A stretch of DNA of 64,000 nt from a virus. Position numbers and translations under genes: made by a program. This document shows, one piece after another, positions 56,811-64,000 of this stretch. Where the stretch lies: positions 1 through 64,000 of the IMG/VR virus record IMGVR_UViG_3300009514_000435. The stretch is one strand, 5' to 3'. The notes beneath the pieces are model-generated. The model made no database searches and was not told the origin of the DNA. It worked only from the letters and a program-made list of their open reading frames with translations. How positions within the stretch are numbered: the stretch's first letter is position 1; every line of letters starts with the position of its first letter.

Positions 56811-59800
56811 CTATAAAATTATTACTCTGCTAAATGTTACTACTAATCCGCTTCTATTAATTACATACGGCAACACTAAGGTCAAAGAATTATCATCCGT
56901 TCTGATGTCTAATTTTATTTGACTTGTAATTACCGAAATTCTATCTTCCCATAATTCTATCGCTCTTAATAACTGATCCAACAATCTATTAGCTGATTCT
57001 ATATCTAAAGTATCAAAAACAACCAACGGCAAATCTGAACCAAAGAAAGGTGAAAATAATCTTTCCCCTCTTATTGTTGATAAAATATTCTCTATACTTA
57101 TATTTATGGCTTTATCATCAAATATTTCCCCTACAGATAAGGTATTTTTATCAAGATCATAAGCATATGAATCTATTCTCTCTGTTTTCCTTTTAGCATT
57201 AATTAACGCTTGAGTGGTGTCGATGAAATTTTCATTATCTGCAATTCCATTCACTGTAAAAATAGGAAGAACTAATGTTCCTGTACCTGAAATGCTTTGT
57301 ATTACTGTTCCTACACCAAAAAGAGTTGGAACGGGAATCACCAAACCCCCTACACCTGTTCTACCAACCAGACCATCACCAGAAAGAATTGGAATAGGCA
57401 CTGTTAAAGAACCCGTACCATCACTCCCGACAGTTCCTACACCAGAAAGGGTTGGAATAGGTATTACCAGATCACCCGTACCAGTATGTCCAAGTTGACC
57501 TATACCAGAAAGAATTGGAATAGGCACTGTTAAAGAACCCGTACCAGTATGTCCAAGTTGACCTATACCAGAAAGAGTTGGAATAGGCAATGTTAAAGAA
57601 CCTGTACCATCACTCCCGACAGTTCCTACACCAGAAAGAATTGGAACAGGTATTACCAGATCACCTGTACCAGTATGTCCAAGTTGACCTACACCAGAAA
57701 GAATTGGAATAGGTATTACCAAATCACCCGTACCATCACTCCCGACAGTTCCTACACCAGAAAGGGTTGGAATAGGTATTACCAAATCACCCGTACCATC
57801 ACTCCCGACAGTTCCTACACCAGAAAGAGTTGGAATAGGCAATGTTAAAGAACCTGTACCATCACTCCCGACAGTTCCTACACCAGAAAGAATTGGAATA
57901 GGTATTACCAAACCACCTGTACCAGTATGTCCAAGTTGACCTATACCAGAAAGAATTGGAATAGGCACTGTTAAAGAACCCGTACCAGTATGTCCAAGTT
58001 GACCTACACCAGAAAGAGTTGGAACAGGAATCACCAAATCCCCTACACCTGTTCTACCAACCAAACCATCACCAGATAATGTTGGTACTGGAATTGTTAA
58101 AGAACCTGTTCCTGTAGAACCTTCGGACACAGGTTCCCATATGTTTGAACTAGCTAGTCCGTTGTAATAAGTTGCTTTTAACCATTCTAAAGATCTTCCA
58201 GTATTTGAAATCCTAACTTCATCTATTCTACCGTCAAAATTTTCTTCATCAGATGTACTAACACCTATTCTAAACTGATTTCCTGTAGTATCATCGATAG
58301 TAGAACCACTAGAAGCCGTACCGTTTTGTGTACCATTGATATAAGTTGTTATAGTTCCACTTACGAAAGTAAAAGCAACATGATACCAATTACCAACAGA
58401 CATTGAAGCAGATGTATTTGGACAATCATCATAAACACCAGAATCAGTATCCAAATATACACCCAAACAACCATCATCTACATATAACCAATAATTACCT
58501 TTTTCTGCAATATCATTCCAATTTGTAGAATCATAAGATTCAGCATTTATCCACGCTTCTAAAGTTAAATTATTGGTAATATTTAAACTATCGTGATCAT
58601 CAACTTCTATATAAGTGTTTGTAGCACTAATAATTCTACCATCACCAATTTGACTTGCAGATAAATCGGAACTGAAGTTTTCTCCATCATTATTTGCACT
58701 AGTTGAATCTAATAAAGAAGATCCTAAATGTTGTACTAGTTTAAAATTGTCATCCCAAACAGCATCACTACCAGATGTTGCTGTAACATCAGGTTGACTT
58801 ATTGTTGCAGATGTATCGTACCAGATATATAAGTTATTACCACCAGAAGCACTTAAATCAGTCTTAACCCAAAGTTCTAAAGCAGAAGTTGAAGTATCAC
58901 AAGTAACCACTTCAATGGGTACAGGATTGGAACCAGAAGAATCAGTAGTTACCCGTATATCCCCACCGCCATCTTGAACATATTCCCAAAAATCAGAAGC
59001 AGATACTTCACTGTTTGTAATTAGAGAAGGAAAATCTGATAAATTACTATCAACATAAGTTCCAACTGATTCTATATTTACTTTCTTATTCCAATCATCA
59101 GGAAAAACAGAGGTAAACGGTTCAACATTAACAGTTATTTGTAATAATCTATTTAAAGAAGATCCATCAGAATCATATCTATCGTTTAAGGTAGATTCAT
59201 CATCAACCTGTCTTGTAAAACCTTGAATGTTTGACGATCTAGAACCAGAAGTAACTCCGTTAAATCTCATTCTTTGAAAAACGCTGTTTGCAGAATAAAC
59301 TTCAGCATCTGTGTCACCATTAGCGACTGTTGTATATAACCAAGAATCATCTGCCGATGTTGTATTATCTATTGTTTGTATGAAATCAGAAGTAATCTTT
59401 GTATTTGTAGTTGGATCATAAGGTTTAACTTGTTTTACATTATAAATAGAAGTTGCACCTAACCAAAAATCAGCTAAAGAGGCAGTGCAGGTTGCAGATA
59501 CTTCATAAGTTCCACTACTTGAAGGTAATTCAGAATCCAATAAATAATATAAACCTAAATCGTTTGCTCCTTCATCGGCAAACTCAATTAAGTGCATTTC
59601 CACACCATCAAAATAAACATTATAATCAGCAGATGTTGTTGATGTAGCATCTTCTTTTAATATAGAAGCAAATAAAACTCTATTTGGTTGTTCTCCTAAT
59701 TCAAAATCAAAAGATACAGATGTAACGCTACCATCACCAATTAAACCCGAATAATCATGTCTGATTTTAGATATTCTATTAAATTCTATTATAGAAAAAC

Positions 59801-60806
59801 TACCATCAGAATCTGTTCCACCTTCATCCCTTTCCAATGTAACACTAGATGTGCTTAATGAAGAATGGTTAATAGTAACCGCCATTTCTCCAAAATCATC
59901 ATCCGCTTGATTAGCTCCCCAAAAAAACCTTGTCATTGAATGAGAAACACCAACAGTGTAATCTATATTTACATTAGGATCTAATGTATAATCATCAGAA
60001 GTAGAACCACCCGTAAAACTTTGGGCATCAAAATGTTGAACTAAAATATCATCACTTCTAAATTCTATGATTTGAAATGTAGCCGTTAAAGAAACACCAG
60101 TTGCACTTCTCCTTTCCATTGTAAAGGTTTCATTATCAAGAAAATAAGCAGTATATATATCATCACCGTTTACATTGTTTGAGGTTTCGCAACTACCAAC
60201 AATGACAGCTTGAGTATAATCCTTCAAAGGGGTAGCTAGAGTTCTATTTAAATCCCCATCATTGGTAGCAACAATAACATCGTGTTGCTGAACAAAAGCA
60301 TGTTCATTCCAATCTATAACTTGATAGTTTCTTGTTCCAGACCACCCACTACCTGTACTAACTTCTAGTGAAGTTGAAGAATCTAATTTGATTCTAGTCA
60401 TGTCATCTGAACCAAAAGCTCCACCATTATTGTAATAATTAGTTTCAACATGTGTTGCTGAAGTATTAACAGTAGAAATAGTTATAGACGAATCTGTAGA
60501 TTCAAAAGTCCCATGTTGAACTTCAATACCCGATTCGACAGAAAATTCCACAACAGCCCATTCAACTTCTGCCGTTGAATCACTATCATAATTACTAATT
60601 TGAAGATTTGTAGATGAGGTTAAAGTATATTTTATTAAACCAACACCAGGGGCACCAGAACCTGTTTTAACTGTACAAATCAACCAAGCTCTTGAAGAAT
60701 TAACAGGATTAATAGTAACATTAGTGGGATCGGGAGAACCACCACCGCCTGTACTTAATGATACTGTACCGCTTTGTATATTTTTAACTATTGGTATTAA
60801 TGCCAT
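56811..60806 (-). CDS. Adhesin-like protein fused to a gp25 baseplate wedge domain (larger of two)
   Basis: 1331 residues. The N-terminal 560 residues hold about four related beta units whose cores read VEWAVVEFSV, YQVIDWNEHAFVQQH, FQIIEFRSDDILVQHF and FSIIEFNRISKIRH. A DUF2341 module (FPDDWNKKVNIESVGTYVDS) follows near 565-700, and a LamG/ConA-like module (LTLEAWINAESYD; FDGRIDEVRISN) near 700-890. Next come about 13 Gly/Pro repeats of 21 residues (895-1185) and then the gp25 domain (about 1200-1331: SIENILSTIRGERLFSPFFG, AIELWEDRISVITSQIKLDI). The protein should run from the wedge outward, presenting lectin modules for host contact. Confidence 0.85.
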   Translation of the reverse strand: MALIPIVKNIQSGTVSLSTGGGGSPDPTNVTINPVNSSRAWLICTVKTGSGAPGVGLIKYTLTSSTNLQISNYDSDSTAEVEWAVVEFSVESGIEVQHGTFESTDSSITISTVNTSATHVETNYYNNGGAFGSDDMTRIKLDSSTSLEVSTGSGWSGTRNYQVIDWNEHAFVQQHDVIVATNDGDLNRTLATPLKDYTQAVIVGSCETSNNVNGDDIYTAYFLDNETFTMERRSATGVSLTATFQIIEFRSDDILVQHFDAQSFTGGSTSDDYTLDPNVNIDYTVGVSHSMTRFFWGANQADDDFGEMAVTINHSSLSTSSVTLERDEGGTDSDGSFSIIEFNRISKIRHDYSGLIGDGSVTSVSFDFELGEQPNRVLFASILKEDATSTTSADYNVYFDGVEMHLIEFADEGANDLGLYYLLDSELPSSSGTYEVSATCTASLADFWLGATSIYNVKQVKPYDPTTNTKITSDFIQTIDNTTSADDSWLYTTVANGDTDAEVYSANSVFQRMRFNGVTSGSRSSNIQGFTRQVDDESTLNDRYDSDGSSLNRLLQITVNVEPFTSVFPDDWNKKVNIESVGTYVDSNLSDFPSLITNSEVSASDFWEYVQDGGGDIRVTTDSSGSNPVPIEVVTCDTSTSALELWVKTDLSASGGNNLYIWYDTSATISQPDVTATSGSDAVWDDNFKLVQHLGSSLLDSTSANNDGENFSSDLSASQIGDGRIISATNTYIEVDDHDSLNITNNLTLEAWINAESYDSTNWNDIAEKGNYWLYVDDGCLGVYLDTDSGVYDDCPNTSASMSVGNWYHVAFTFVSGTITTYINGTQNGTASSGSTIDDTTGNQFRIGVSTSDEENFDGRIDEVRISNTGRSLEWLKATYYNGLASSNIWEPVSEGSTGTGSLTIPVPTLSGDGLVGRTGVGDLVIPVPTLSGVGQLGHTGTGSLTVPIPILSGIGQLGHTGTGGLVIPIPILSGVGTVGSDGTGSLTLPIPTLSGVGTVGSDGTGDLVIPIPTLSGVGTVGSDGTGDLVIPIPILSGVGQLGHTGTGDLVIPVPILSGVGTVGSDGTGSLTLPIPTLSGIGQLGHTGTGSLTVPIPILSGIGQLGHTGTGDLVIPIPTLSGVGTVGSDGTGSLTVPIPILSGDGLVGRTGVGGLVIPVPTLFGVGTVIQSISGTGTLVLPIFTVNGIADNENFIDTTQALINAKRKTERIDSYAYDLDKNTLSVGEIFDDKAINISIENILSTIRGERLFSPFFGSDLPLVVFDTLDIESANRLLDQLLRAIELWEDRISVITSQIKLDIRTDDNSLTLVLPYVINRSGLVVTFSRVIIL
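57250..58125 (-). repeat. Gly/Pro stalk tandem repeats of the 1331-residue adhesin
   Basis: About 13 near-perfect 63-base (21-codon) units, for example TGSLTVPIPILSGIGQLGHT. The units differ in a short end block of three kinds (TVGSDG, QLGHTG, LVGRTG) that occur in mixed order, as expected from unequal crossing-over and gene conversion among copies. The last units (LFGVGTVIQSISG, LPIFTVNG) are degenerate. Confidence 0.9.
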
Positions 60807-60810
60807 ATTG

Positions 60811-61407
60811 TTATTCTATTAAAATTTGTACCCTATTTTTAATTTTTAATCTATTGATTCTATCCGTAAAACGATATGATGGTAAAAACCACTCACTTAC
60901 ATAATTCCTGTTTACATTTGTTGTAGCTACCCCGTTTGTAAAAGATAAATTTAATAGAAAATGTTGTTTATCATCCGCAGATGTTCCTATAATATCAACA
61001 TCAAAAACACTTGTAAAATCAGAATCTAAAGTAATACCATCACTATCATATATAGTCCATGTCAACACCGCAGTGTCCTCACCATCGGCAGAAACGGAAC
61101 TAGTATCGGCAGAAACATCTAATTGCTTCCATGTATCATAATCTGAAAAATCCACACCAGATATACCGCTAGTTGGAGTCCACTTTAAAGAAAAAATAGC
61201 ATCTTCTTTAAATATTCTGTTAGTAGCAGAAGTAACTTCATTTCCAAAATTAAGAATAGCATAATCTTCATTTACACCACCATATATTGAAACCATATTC
61301 TTAATAATAGCTTCCGATGTTGGTTGGTTTTTTGTATATATAGTAGAACCTTTTTCAACAATTTCTGCTGATGTCCCTATATTATTTACTGAACCTATTA
61401 TATACAT
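60811..61407 (-). CDS. Virion-associated protein, paralogue of the preceding gene
   Basis: 198 residues from the ATG at 61407 (MYIIGSVNNIGTSAEIVEKG), placed after GGGGGT and two bases past the upstream stop; in-frame codons before it are not needed. It parallels the gene at 61409: both start MYI(I/V)G, share NMVSIYGGVNEDYAIL-like and KWTPTSGISGVDFSDYDTW segments, and end with a region of FLPSYRFTDRINRLKI type. Beta-rich structure. Likely a paralogous pair with a structural role near the neck or fibres. Confidence 0.72.
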   Translation of the reverse strand: MYIIGSVNNIGTSAEIVEKGSTIYTKNQPTSEAIIKNMVSIYGGVNEDYAILNFGNEVTSATNRIFKEDAIFSLKWTPTSGISGVDFSDYDTWKQLDVSADTSSVSADGEDTAVLTWTIYDSDGITLDSDFTSVFDVDIIGTSADDKQHFLLNLSFTNGVATTNVNRNYVSEWFLPSYRFTDRINRLKIKNRVQILIE

Positions 61408-61408
61408 C

Positions 61409-62032
61409 TCATCTACCCCCACCTTGACTTTTTTGTTTTGGTGGATCTGAAAAAACAATCCTAACTTTTAATTTTATTTGTGTATCTACTCTTAACATAT
61501 TTTTTCTATCTGTCCACATTTTATATGGAAATAAGTAAGTACCAGATTCTACTGGTGTGAATGATAATGAACCCACACCAGATGTAAACATTACACTTTC
61601 AGATATTATTTTATTTCTACCTTTTAAATACTCGAAATTAATAGTTGAATTAAAATTAGTATCCACTGCTTGTTTGTTTTTAATTAAAACTTGTAAAGTA
61701 ATATTTGCAGTTTCATTAGGATCTAAAACATATTTATCAGCACTCACACCTATAAAACCCCAATTTTCATATTCAGTAAAATCAATGCCCGAAACATTGT
61801 TTTCAGGTGTCCATTTTAATTTATAAAAAGCATCCCGTTCTATTATCTTTTCATATGTTTCTGATTTTTCATTAATAAAAAAAACAGCATAATCGGTAAC
61901 ATTTCCACCAAATTTTAAAACTGTATTTTTTAAAATAATATCTTCAGACGGATCACCTGTTAAATAATATCCAGATTGATATAAAACTTCATCTTCTTGG
62001 CCTTGTTTATTTTTAACACCAACTATATACAT
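61409..62032 (-). CDS. Virion-associated protein, first of a paralogous pair
   Basis: 207 residues. MYIVGVKNKQGQEDEVLYQS; a middle stretch DAFYKLKWTPENNVSGIDFT followed by EYENWGFIGVSADK; ends ESGTYLFPYKMWTDRKNMLR then VDTQIKLKVRIVF. Its close relative follows at 60811-61407, so the two arose by duplication. They come just before the giant adhesins and may be partners in their assembly. No T4 counterpart found. Confidence 0.72.
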   Translation of the reverse strand: MYIVGVKNKQGQEDEVLYQSGYYLTGDPSEDIILKNTVLKFGGNVTDYAVFFINEKSETYEKIIERDAFYKLKWTPENNVSGIDFTEYENWGFIGVSADKYVLDPNETANITLQVLIKNKQAVDTNFNSTINFEYLKGRNKIISESVMFTSGVGSLSFTPVESGTYLFPYKMWTDRKNMLRVDTQIKLKVRIVFSDPPKQKSQGGGR

Positions 62033-62126
62033 ATTTCAATAATCCCCAATTAATAAAAGCCGATAAAACATTATCAGCTTCATATTTTTCGATTAAATAT
62101 TTTTCGATTAAAAAACTTATTAACAT
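62013..62126 (-). CDS. Short protein, 37 aa, overlapping the next gene
   Basis: ATG at 62126 after AAAGGAG. Product MLISFLIEKYLIEKYEADNV followed by LSAFINWGLLKYV. It contains a repeated LIEKY and is moderately hydrophobic. Its end overlaps the start of the gene at 62032 by 20 bases, so it may serve as a coupled leader. Small, so only moderately certain. Confidence 0.5.
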   Translation of the reverse strand: MLISFLIEKYLIEKYEADNVLSAFINWGLLKYVYSWC

Positions 62127-62160
62127 TTTCTTTCTCCTTTATATCAAGTATTTATGATAT

Positions 62161-62196
62161 AAAAAAGGGCGTTTAACACATTATGATAAACACCCC
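62161..62196 (-). terminator. Rho-independent terminator
   Basis: Minus strand GGGGTGTTTA, an 11-base loop and TAAACGCCC followed by six T (62161-62166). It follows the small gene at 62218 and separates the gp13 block from the genes for the paralogous pair and giant adhesins. Confidence 0.8.
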
Positions 62197-62217
62197 TCAA
62201 TTGTGTTAAAAAGAAAG

Positions 62218-62343
62218 TTAATTGGTCTTTTTTACTTCTTTATTTTCAGCCTTCGCTTCTTTTTTAGTCACCACACCAACTCCTTTAATTTCAACCTTAA
62301 TTATATCACTAAAACTAAGCGGTTTTTTCACTTGATCATTCAT
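62218..62343 (-). CDS. Small basic protein, 41 aa
   Basis: ATG at 62343 with AAAGGAG five to eight bases upstream. Product MNDQVKKPLSFSDIIKVEIK followed by GVGVVTKKEAKAENKEVKKT. It is short, hydrophilic and Lys-rich at the end, and is followed directly by a terminator. No family known. The good ribosome binding site and codon-by-codon fit between the neighbours make it likely to be real. Confidence 0.6.
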   Translation of the reverse strand: MNDQVKKPLSFSDIIKVEIKGVGVVTKKEAKAENKEVKKTN

Positions 62344-62366
62344 AATAAACTCCTTTCATTTAAAGG

Positions 62367-62744
62367 TTAAGATGCTGGTACTGTTACAGTAAGAGAAGTC
62401 ACAGCAACACTATCACCCGTATTGATTGATGTAGTATTGAAATTAATATCTCCACCAGAAGCACTTACTGTTCCTGATAGTACAACTTCATCGTTCCCTG
62501 CTTTGATTCTAAAGGCTCCTGCGGTTCCAGTAGCATTCGCACTAGTATCCGAAGTGATTGAGTTTGCAGTAGATACACCTGTAGAAGAAGAACCAAAAGC
62601 AGTTGCACTAAAAGTCAATTCTGCTAATAATGTTCCGAATCCATCTGTGTAAAAATCCAATTTACCTGTACCCGCAGTGTCGATCATATCAACCAAAGCA
62701 TTGTTTATTGTATCTCTTGCAGATGTTGCTAAAATTAATCCCAT
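62367..62744 (-). CDS. Small virion structural protein
   Basis: 125 residues, Ser/Thr/Ala/Gly-rich and beta-strand-like: MGLILATSARDTINNALVDM, ILDFYTDGFGTLLAELTFS-type strands, a spacer rich in TSxA, and the ending VSASGGDINFNTTSINTGDS then VAVTSLTVTVPAS. Proteins with 'SGTV...GGDI.L....I..GD.V.I.S.T.T.PA' at the end are common as small structural proteins of marine and gut phages. Own late promoter 53 bases upstream. A head or tail decoration role is likely. Confidence 0.72.
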   Translation of the reverse strand: MGLILATSARDTINNALVDMIDTAGTGKLDFYTDGFGTLLAELTFSATAFGSSSTGVSTANSITSDTSANATGTAGAFRIKAGNDEVVLSGTVSASGGDINFNTTSINTGDSVAVTSLTVTVPAS

Positions 62745-62797
62745 AATAGTTTCCTCTTGTTAAATTATCTATTTTTCAAATATCTATGTTACACTTA

Positions 62798-62805
62798 TAT
62801 TTATA
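62798..62805 (-). promoter_or_regulatory. Late promoter TATAAATA
   Basis: Exact T4 late octamer 53 bases before the ATG at 62744, between gp13 and the small structural protein. Confidence 0.8.
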
Positions 62806-62820
62806 ATTCCAAAGTTCAAG

Positions 62821-63579
62821 TTATTCTATAAAATAGATTGGGCCTTCTGATTCTGCTATAATATCATCCATTACCTTCTCTTTTTCAGCCTGTCCATCTT
62901 GTAAAATTCTTGCACCATTCATTGTGGCTCCACTTGGTAAAGTCATAGTGTATTTGTCCAAATTTGTACCCCATTGTATCTTAGCTTCTGCTACAGCCAA
63001 TCTTTTCACCATTCTATGATTGTACAAGTCAGTTGCTTTGTTTTTCTTATAACACAACATAAGACCAACTCCTGTTGTTTTAGGGGTAGGCCAAATTAAT
63101 ATTTCCTGTCGGGCATCCGAAAATTGAGCATGATATTTCAAACCAAAAGTATCTTTAATATCATTCAAATATTGAACGGCAACTTCATAACCCGCCAAAA
63201 CCATTCCCGAATTTTCATTATAAGACCCACCTGGCCCTCCTGGGTATCCTCCTCTAATTACCCAATCTTCATATAATAACATATGTGTTGGGGAAAAAAG
63301 AACATTGATACCATTCGGATCTGAGAATGACAAATCCATATCCAAGACACCCGCTAAATCCAAATTAGATACATCATATGCAGATGTGCCAGATATGACA
63401 GGAAAAGCCAAAACATCTTGATAGTTACCTTCTCCTGTAGATAAGTCCTGAAACACCTGTACGGCATCTTCTATGCATTGTTGAAGCTGATCTGTGGATA
63501 CTTCTACCTGAATTACAGGGTTACCTAGTTTTCGGAGACAATATTGTTCCATCTGTCCAAGTGATGTTATTCTACTCAT
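62821..63579 (-). CDS. 13: Neck protein gp13-like (head completion)
   Basis: 252 residues. SRITSLGQMEQYCLRKLGNP then VIQVEVSTDQLQQCIEDAVQ is the conserved beginning of T4-type gp13 (head-to-tail joining ring) in which a helix binds the portal. The middle (YEDWVIRGGYPGGPGGSYNE) is a loop, then VAVQYLNDIKDTFGLKYHAQ and the end VAEAKIQWGTNLDKYTMTLP. In T4, gp13 comes immediately before gp14; here seven genes, including the giant adhesins, separate them. Confidence 0.85.
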   Translation of the reverse strand: MSRITSLGQMEQYCLRKLGNPVIQVEVSTDQLQQCIEDAVQVFQDLSTGEGNYQDVLAFPVISGTSAYDVSNLDLAGVLDMDLSFSDPNGINVLFSPTHMLLYEDWVIRGGYPGGPGGSYNENSGMVLAGYEVAVQYLNDIKDTFGLKYHAQFSDARQEILIWPTPKTTGVGLMLCYKKNKATDLYNHRMVKRLAVAEAKIQWGTNLDKYTMTLPSGATMNGARILQDGQAEKEKVMDDIIAESEGPIYFIE

Positions 63580-63629
63580 TTTTTCCCCTATAATATATAA
63601 AACGACAAAGCTATACTCTTTTTAGACAA

Positions 63630-63878
63630 TTAATGTTTTTGTTCTAAAAGTAAATTGATATTATCTTGTGGGGTTTCCACTAGTTTTTTATCGGTGTGAG
63701 GGTCGATTTCGGTCAACAATTGAGTTTCCCCGCCATCTGTCCATGTTGTAACACCTTCTGGTAACATCCCTAAACCAACTTCATCCACTTCCAAAATCTG
63801 GAAAGGAGCCATTGTAATTAAACCAGTACCGATTTGAATTTTTGTAGGAATATTATTCGTATTTTTAATTTTAATCAT
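63630..63878 (-). CDS. Small hypothetical protein, 82 aa
   Basis: 82 residues; the ATG overlaps the stop of the tiny gene upstream (ATGA). Strand-rich opening MIKIKNTNNIPTKIQIGTGL followed by ITMAPFQILEVDEV, then polar. Comparable small proteins lie upstream of gp13 in several phages. No function known. Confidence 0.6.
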   Translation of the reverse strand: MIKIKNTNNIPTKIQIGTGLITMAPFQILEVDEVGLGMLPEGVTTWTDGGETQLLTEIDPHTDKKLVETPQDNINLLLEQKH

Positions 63879-63982
63879 AGTTTTTTCCTCTTTTTGCGAA
63901 TCAAAAAATGTCCAACCTGCCAGATGATAAGATTAATATTTTGTATATCATCGGGTTCAAAAGAATAATCAATTTTTCCCAT
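63875..63982 (-). CDS. Very short protein, 35 aa
   Basis: The frame from ATG 63982 reads MGKIDYSFEPDDIQNINLII, then WQVGHFLIRKKRKKL, and ends in ATGA overlap with the next gene. An in-frame stop lies just before the ATG, so it does not continue from outside. AAGG stands close to the ATG (weak ribosome binding site). A hydrophobic middle and a strongly basic end suggest a membrane-facing peptide. Only moderate support. Confidence 0.45.
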   Translation of the reverse strand: MGKIDYSFEPDDIQNINLIIWQVGHFLIRKKRKKL

Positions 63983-64000
63983 AGCCTTGCTTTATTCTAA

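Noticed and set aside
62142-62156. CATAAATA box before the 37-codon gene
   Set aside because: One base off the octamer (minus strand CATAAATA) and not needed to explain the gene. Left out as a promoter.
1-64000. CRISPR arrays, tRNA genes, insertion sequences, integrase or attachment sites
   Set aside because: I looked for spaced direct repeats, cloverleaf-like sequences and transposase or integrase motifs and saw none. The only repeat arrays are coding repeats in the adhesins and tape measure.

Overview
This window is a contiguous piece of an AT-rich, T4-type myovirus genome. Recognisable homologues of T4 late proteins occur nearly in T4 order: neck gp13, gp14, gp15, terminase gp16 and gp17, sheath gp18, tube gp19, tape measure, gp48-like, gp53-like, gp27-like hub, gp5-like spike and wedge gp6. 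The octamer TATAAATA, the T4 late promoter recognised by the gp55 sigma factor, stands just upstream of many of these genes. All genes but one are on the minus strand, so transcription runs from high to low coordinates. The host is not given, but two phage-encoded lipoproteins, one with a Fibrobacter-succinogenes-major-type (FISUMP) domain, point to the Bacteroidota/Fibrobacterota group. This host guess is inference.

Layout in the direction of transcription. 64000-60811: small genes, gp13, a small structural protein and a paralogous pair. 60806-53817: two giant adhesin-like proteins (DUF2341/LamG modules plus a glycine/proline-rich tandem repeat stalk), each ending in a gp25 baseplate-wedge domain. 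53788-48368: gp14, gp15, a small membrane protein, gp16, three small proteins and gp17. 48332-45352: an HNH homing endonuclease, the sheath gene and the broken remains of a GIY-YIG homing endonuclease. 45341-31170: a putative injected protein, tube proteins, a tail-assembly protein with a candidate programmed frameshift, tape measure, hub, spike and wedge genes, interrupted by one plus-strand lipoprotein gene (34609-35607) with its own promoter. 31152-24225: a gp7/gpI-like wedge protein, two tail fibres with a glycosyltransferase between them, and a coiled-coil protein.

24147-6643 is a block of about 22 tightly overlapping sugar genes: nonulosonate synthase and CMP transferase, a ColD-like dehydratase with a Fcl/ColC-like reductase, at least four glycosyltransferases including a GT10 fucosyltransferase type, two sulfotransferases, FkbM and other methyltransferases, a B12-type radical SAM enzyme, aminotransferase, SDR, isomerase, cupin, VOC and HAD proteins. 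None has membrane segments and there is no flippase or polymerase. It looks like a soluble glycan-building module that draws on host precursors, to decorate either virion fibres or a host glycan.

6618-1 holds a third tube-like protein, a lipoprotein, the translational repressor RegA, and a run of small proteins. Many of these share an N-terminus of the form M(K/R)FK.FYL.E followed by G or A. It matches in form the T4 capsid-targeting sequence (MKTYQEFIAE before A) that sends internal proteins into the prohead and is removed by the gp21 protease at (L/I)xE. Two proteins with this tag are enzymes, a 2H phosphoesterase and a zinc metalloprotease. I read this block as a set of proteins packaged in the head and injected with the DNA, and regard it, with the gp25-adhesin fusions, as the most interesting content of the window.
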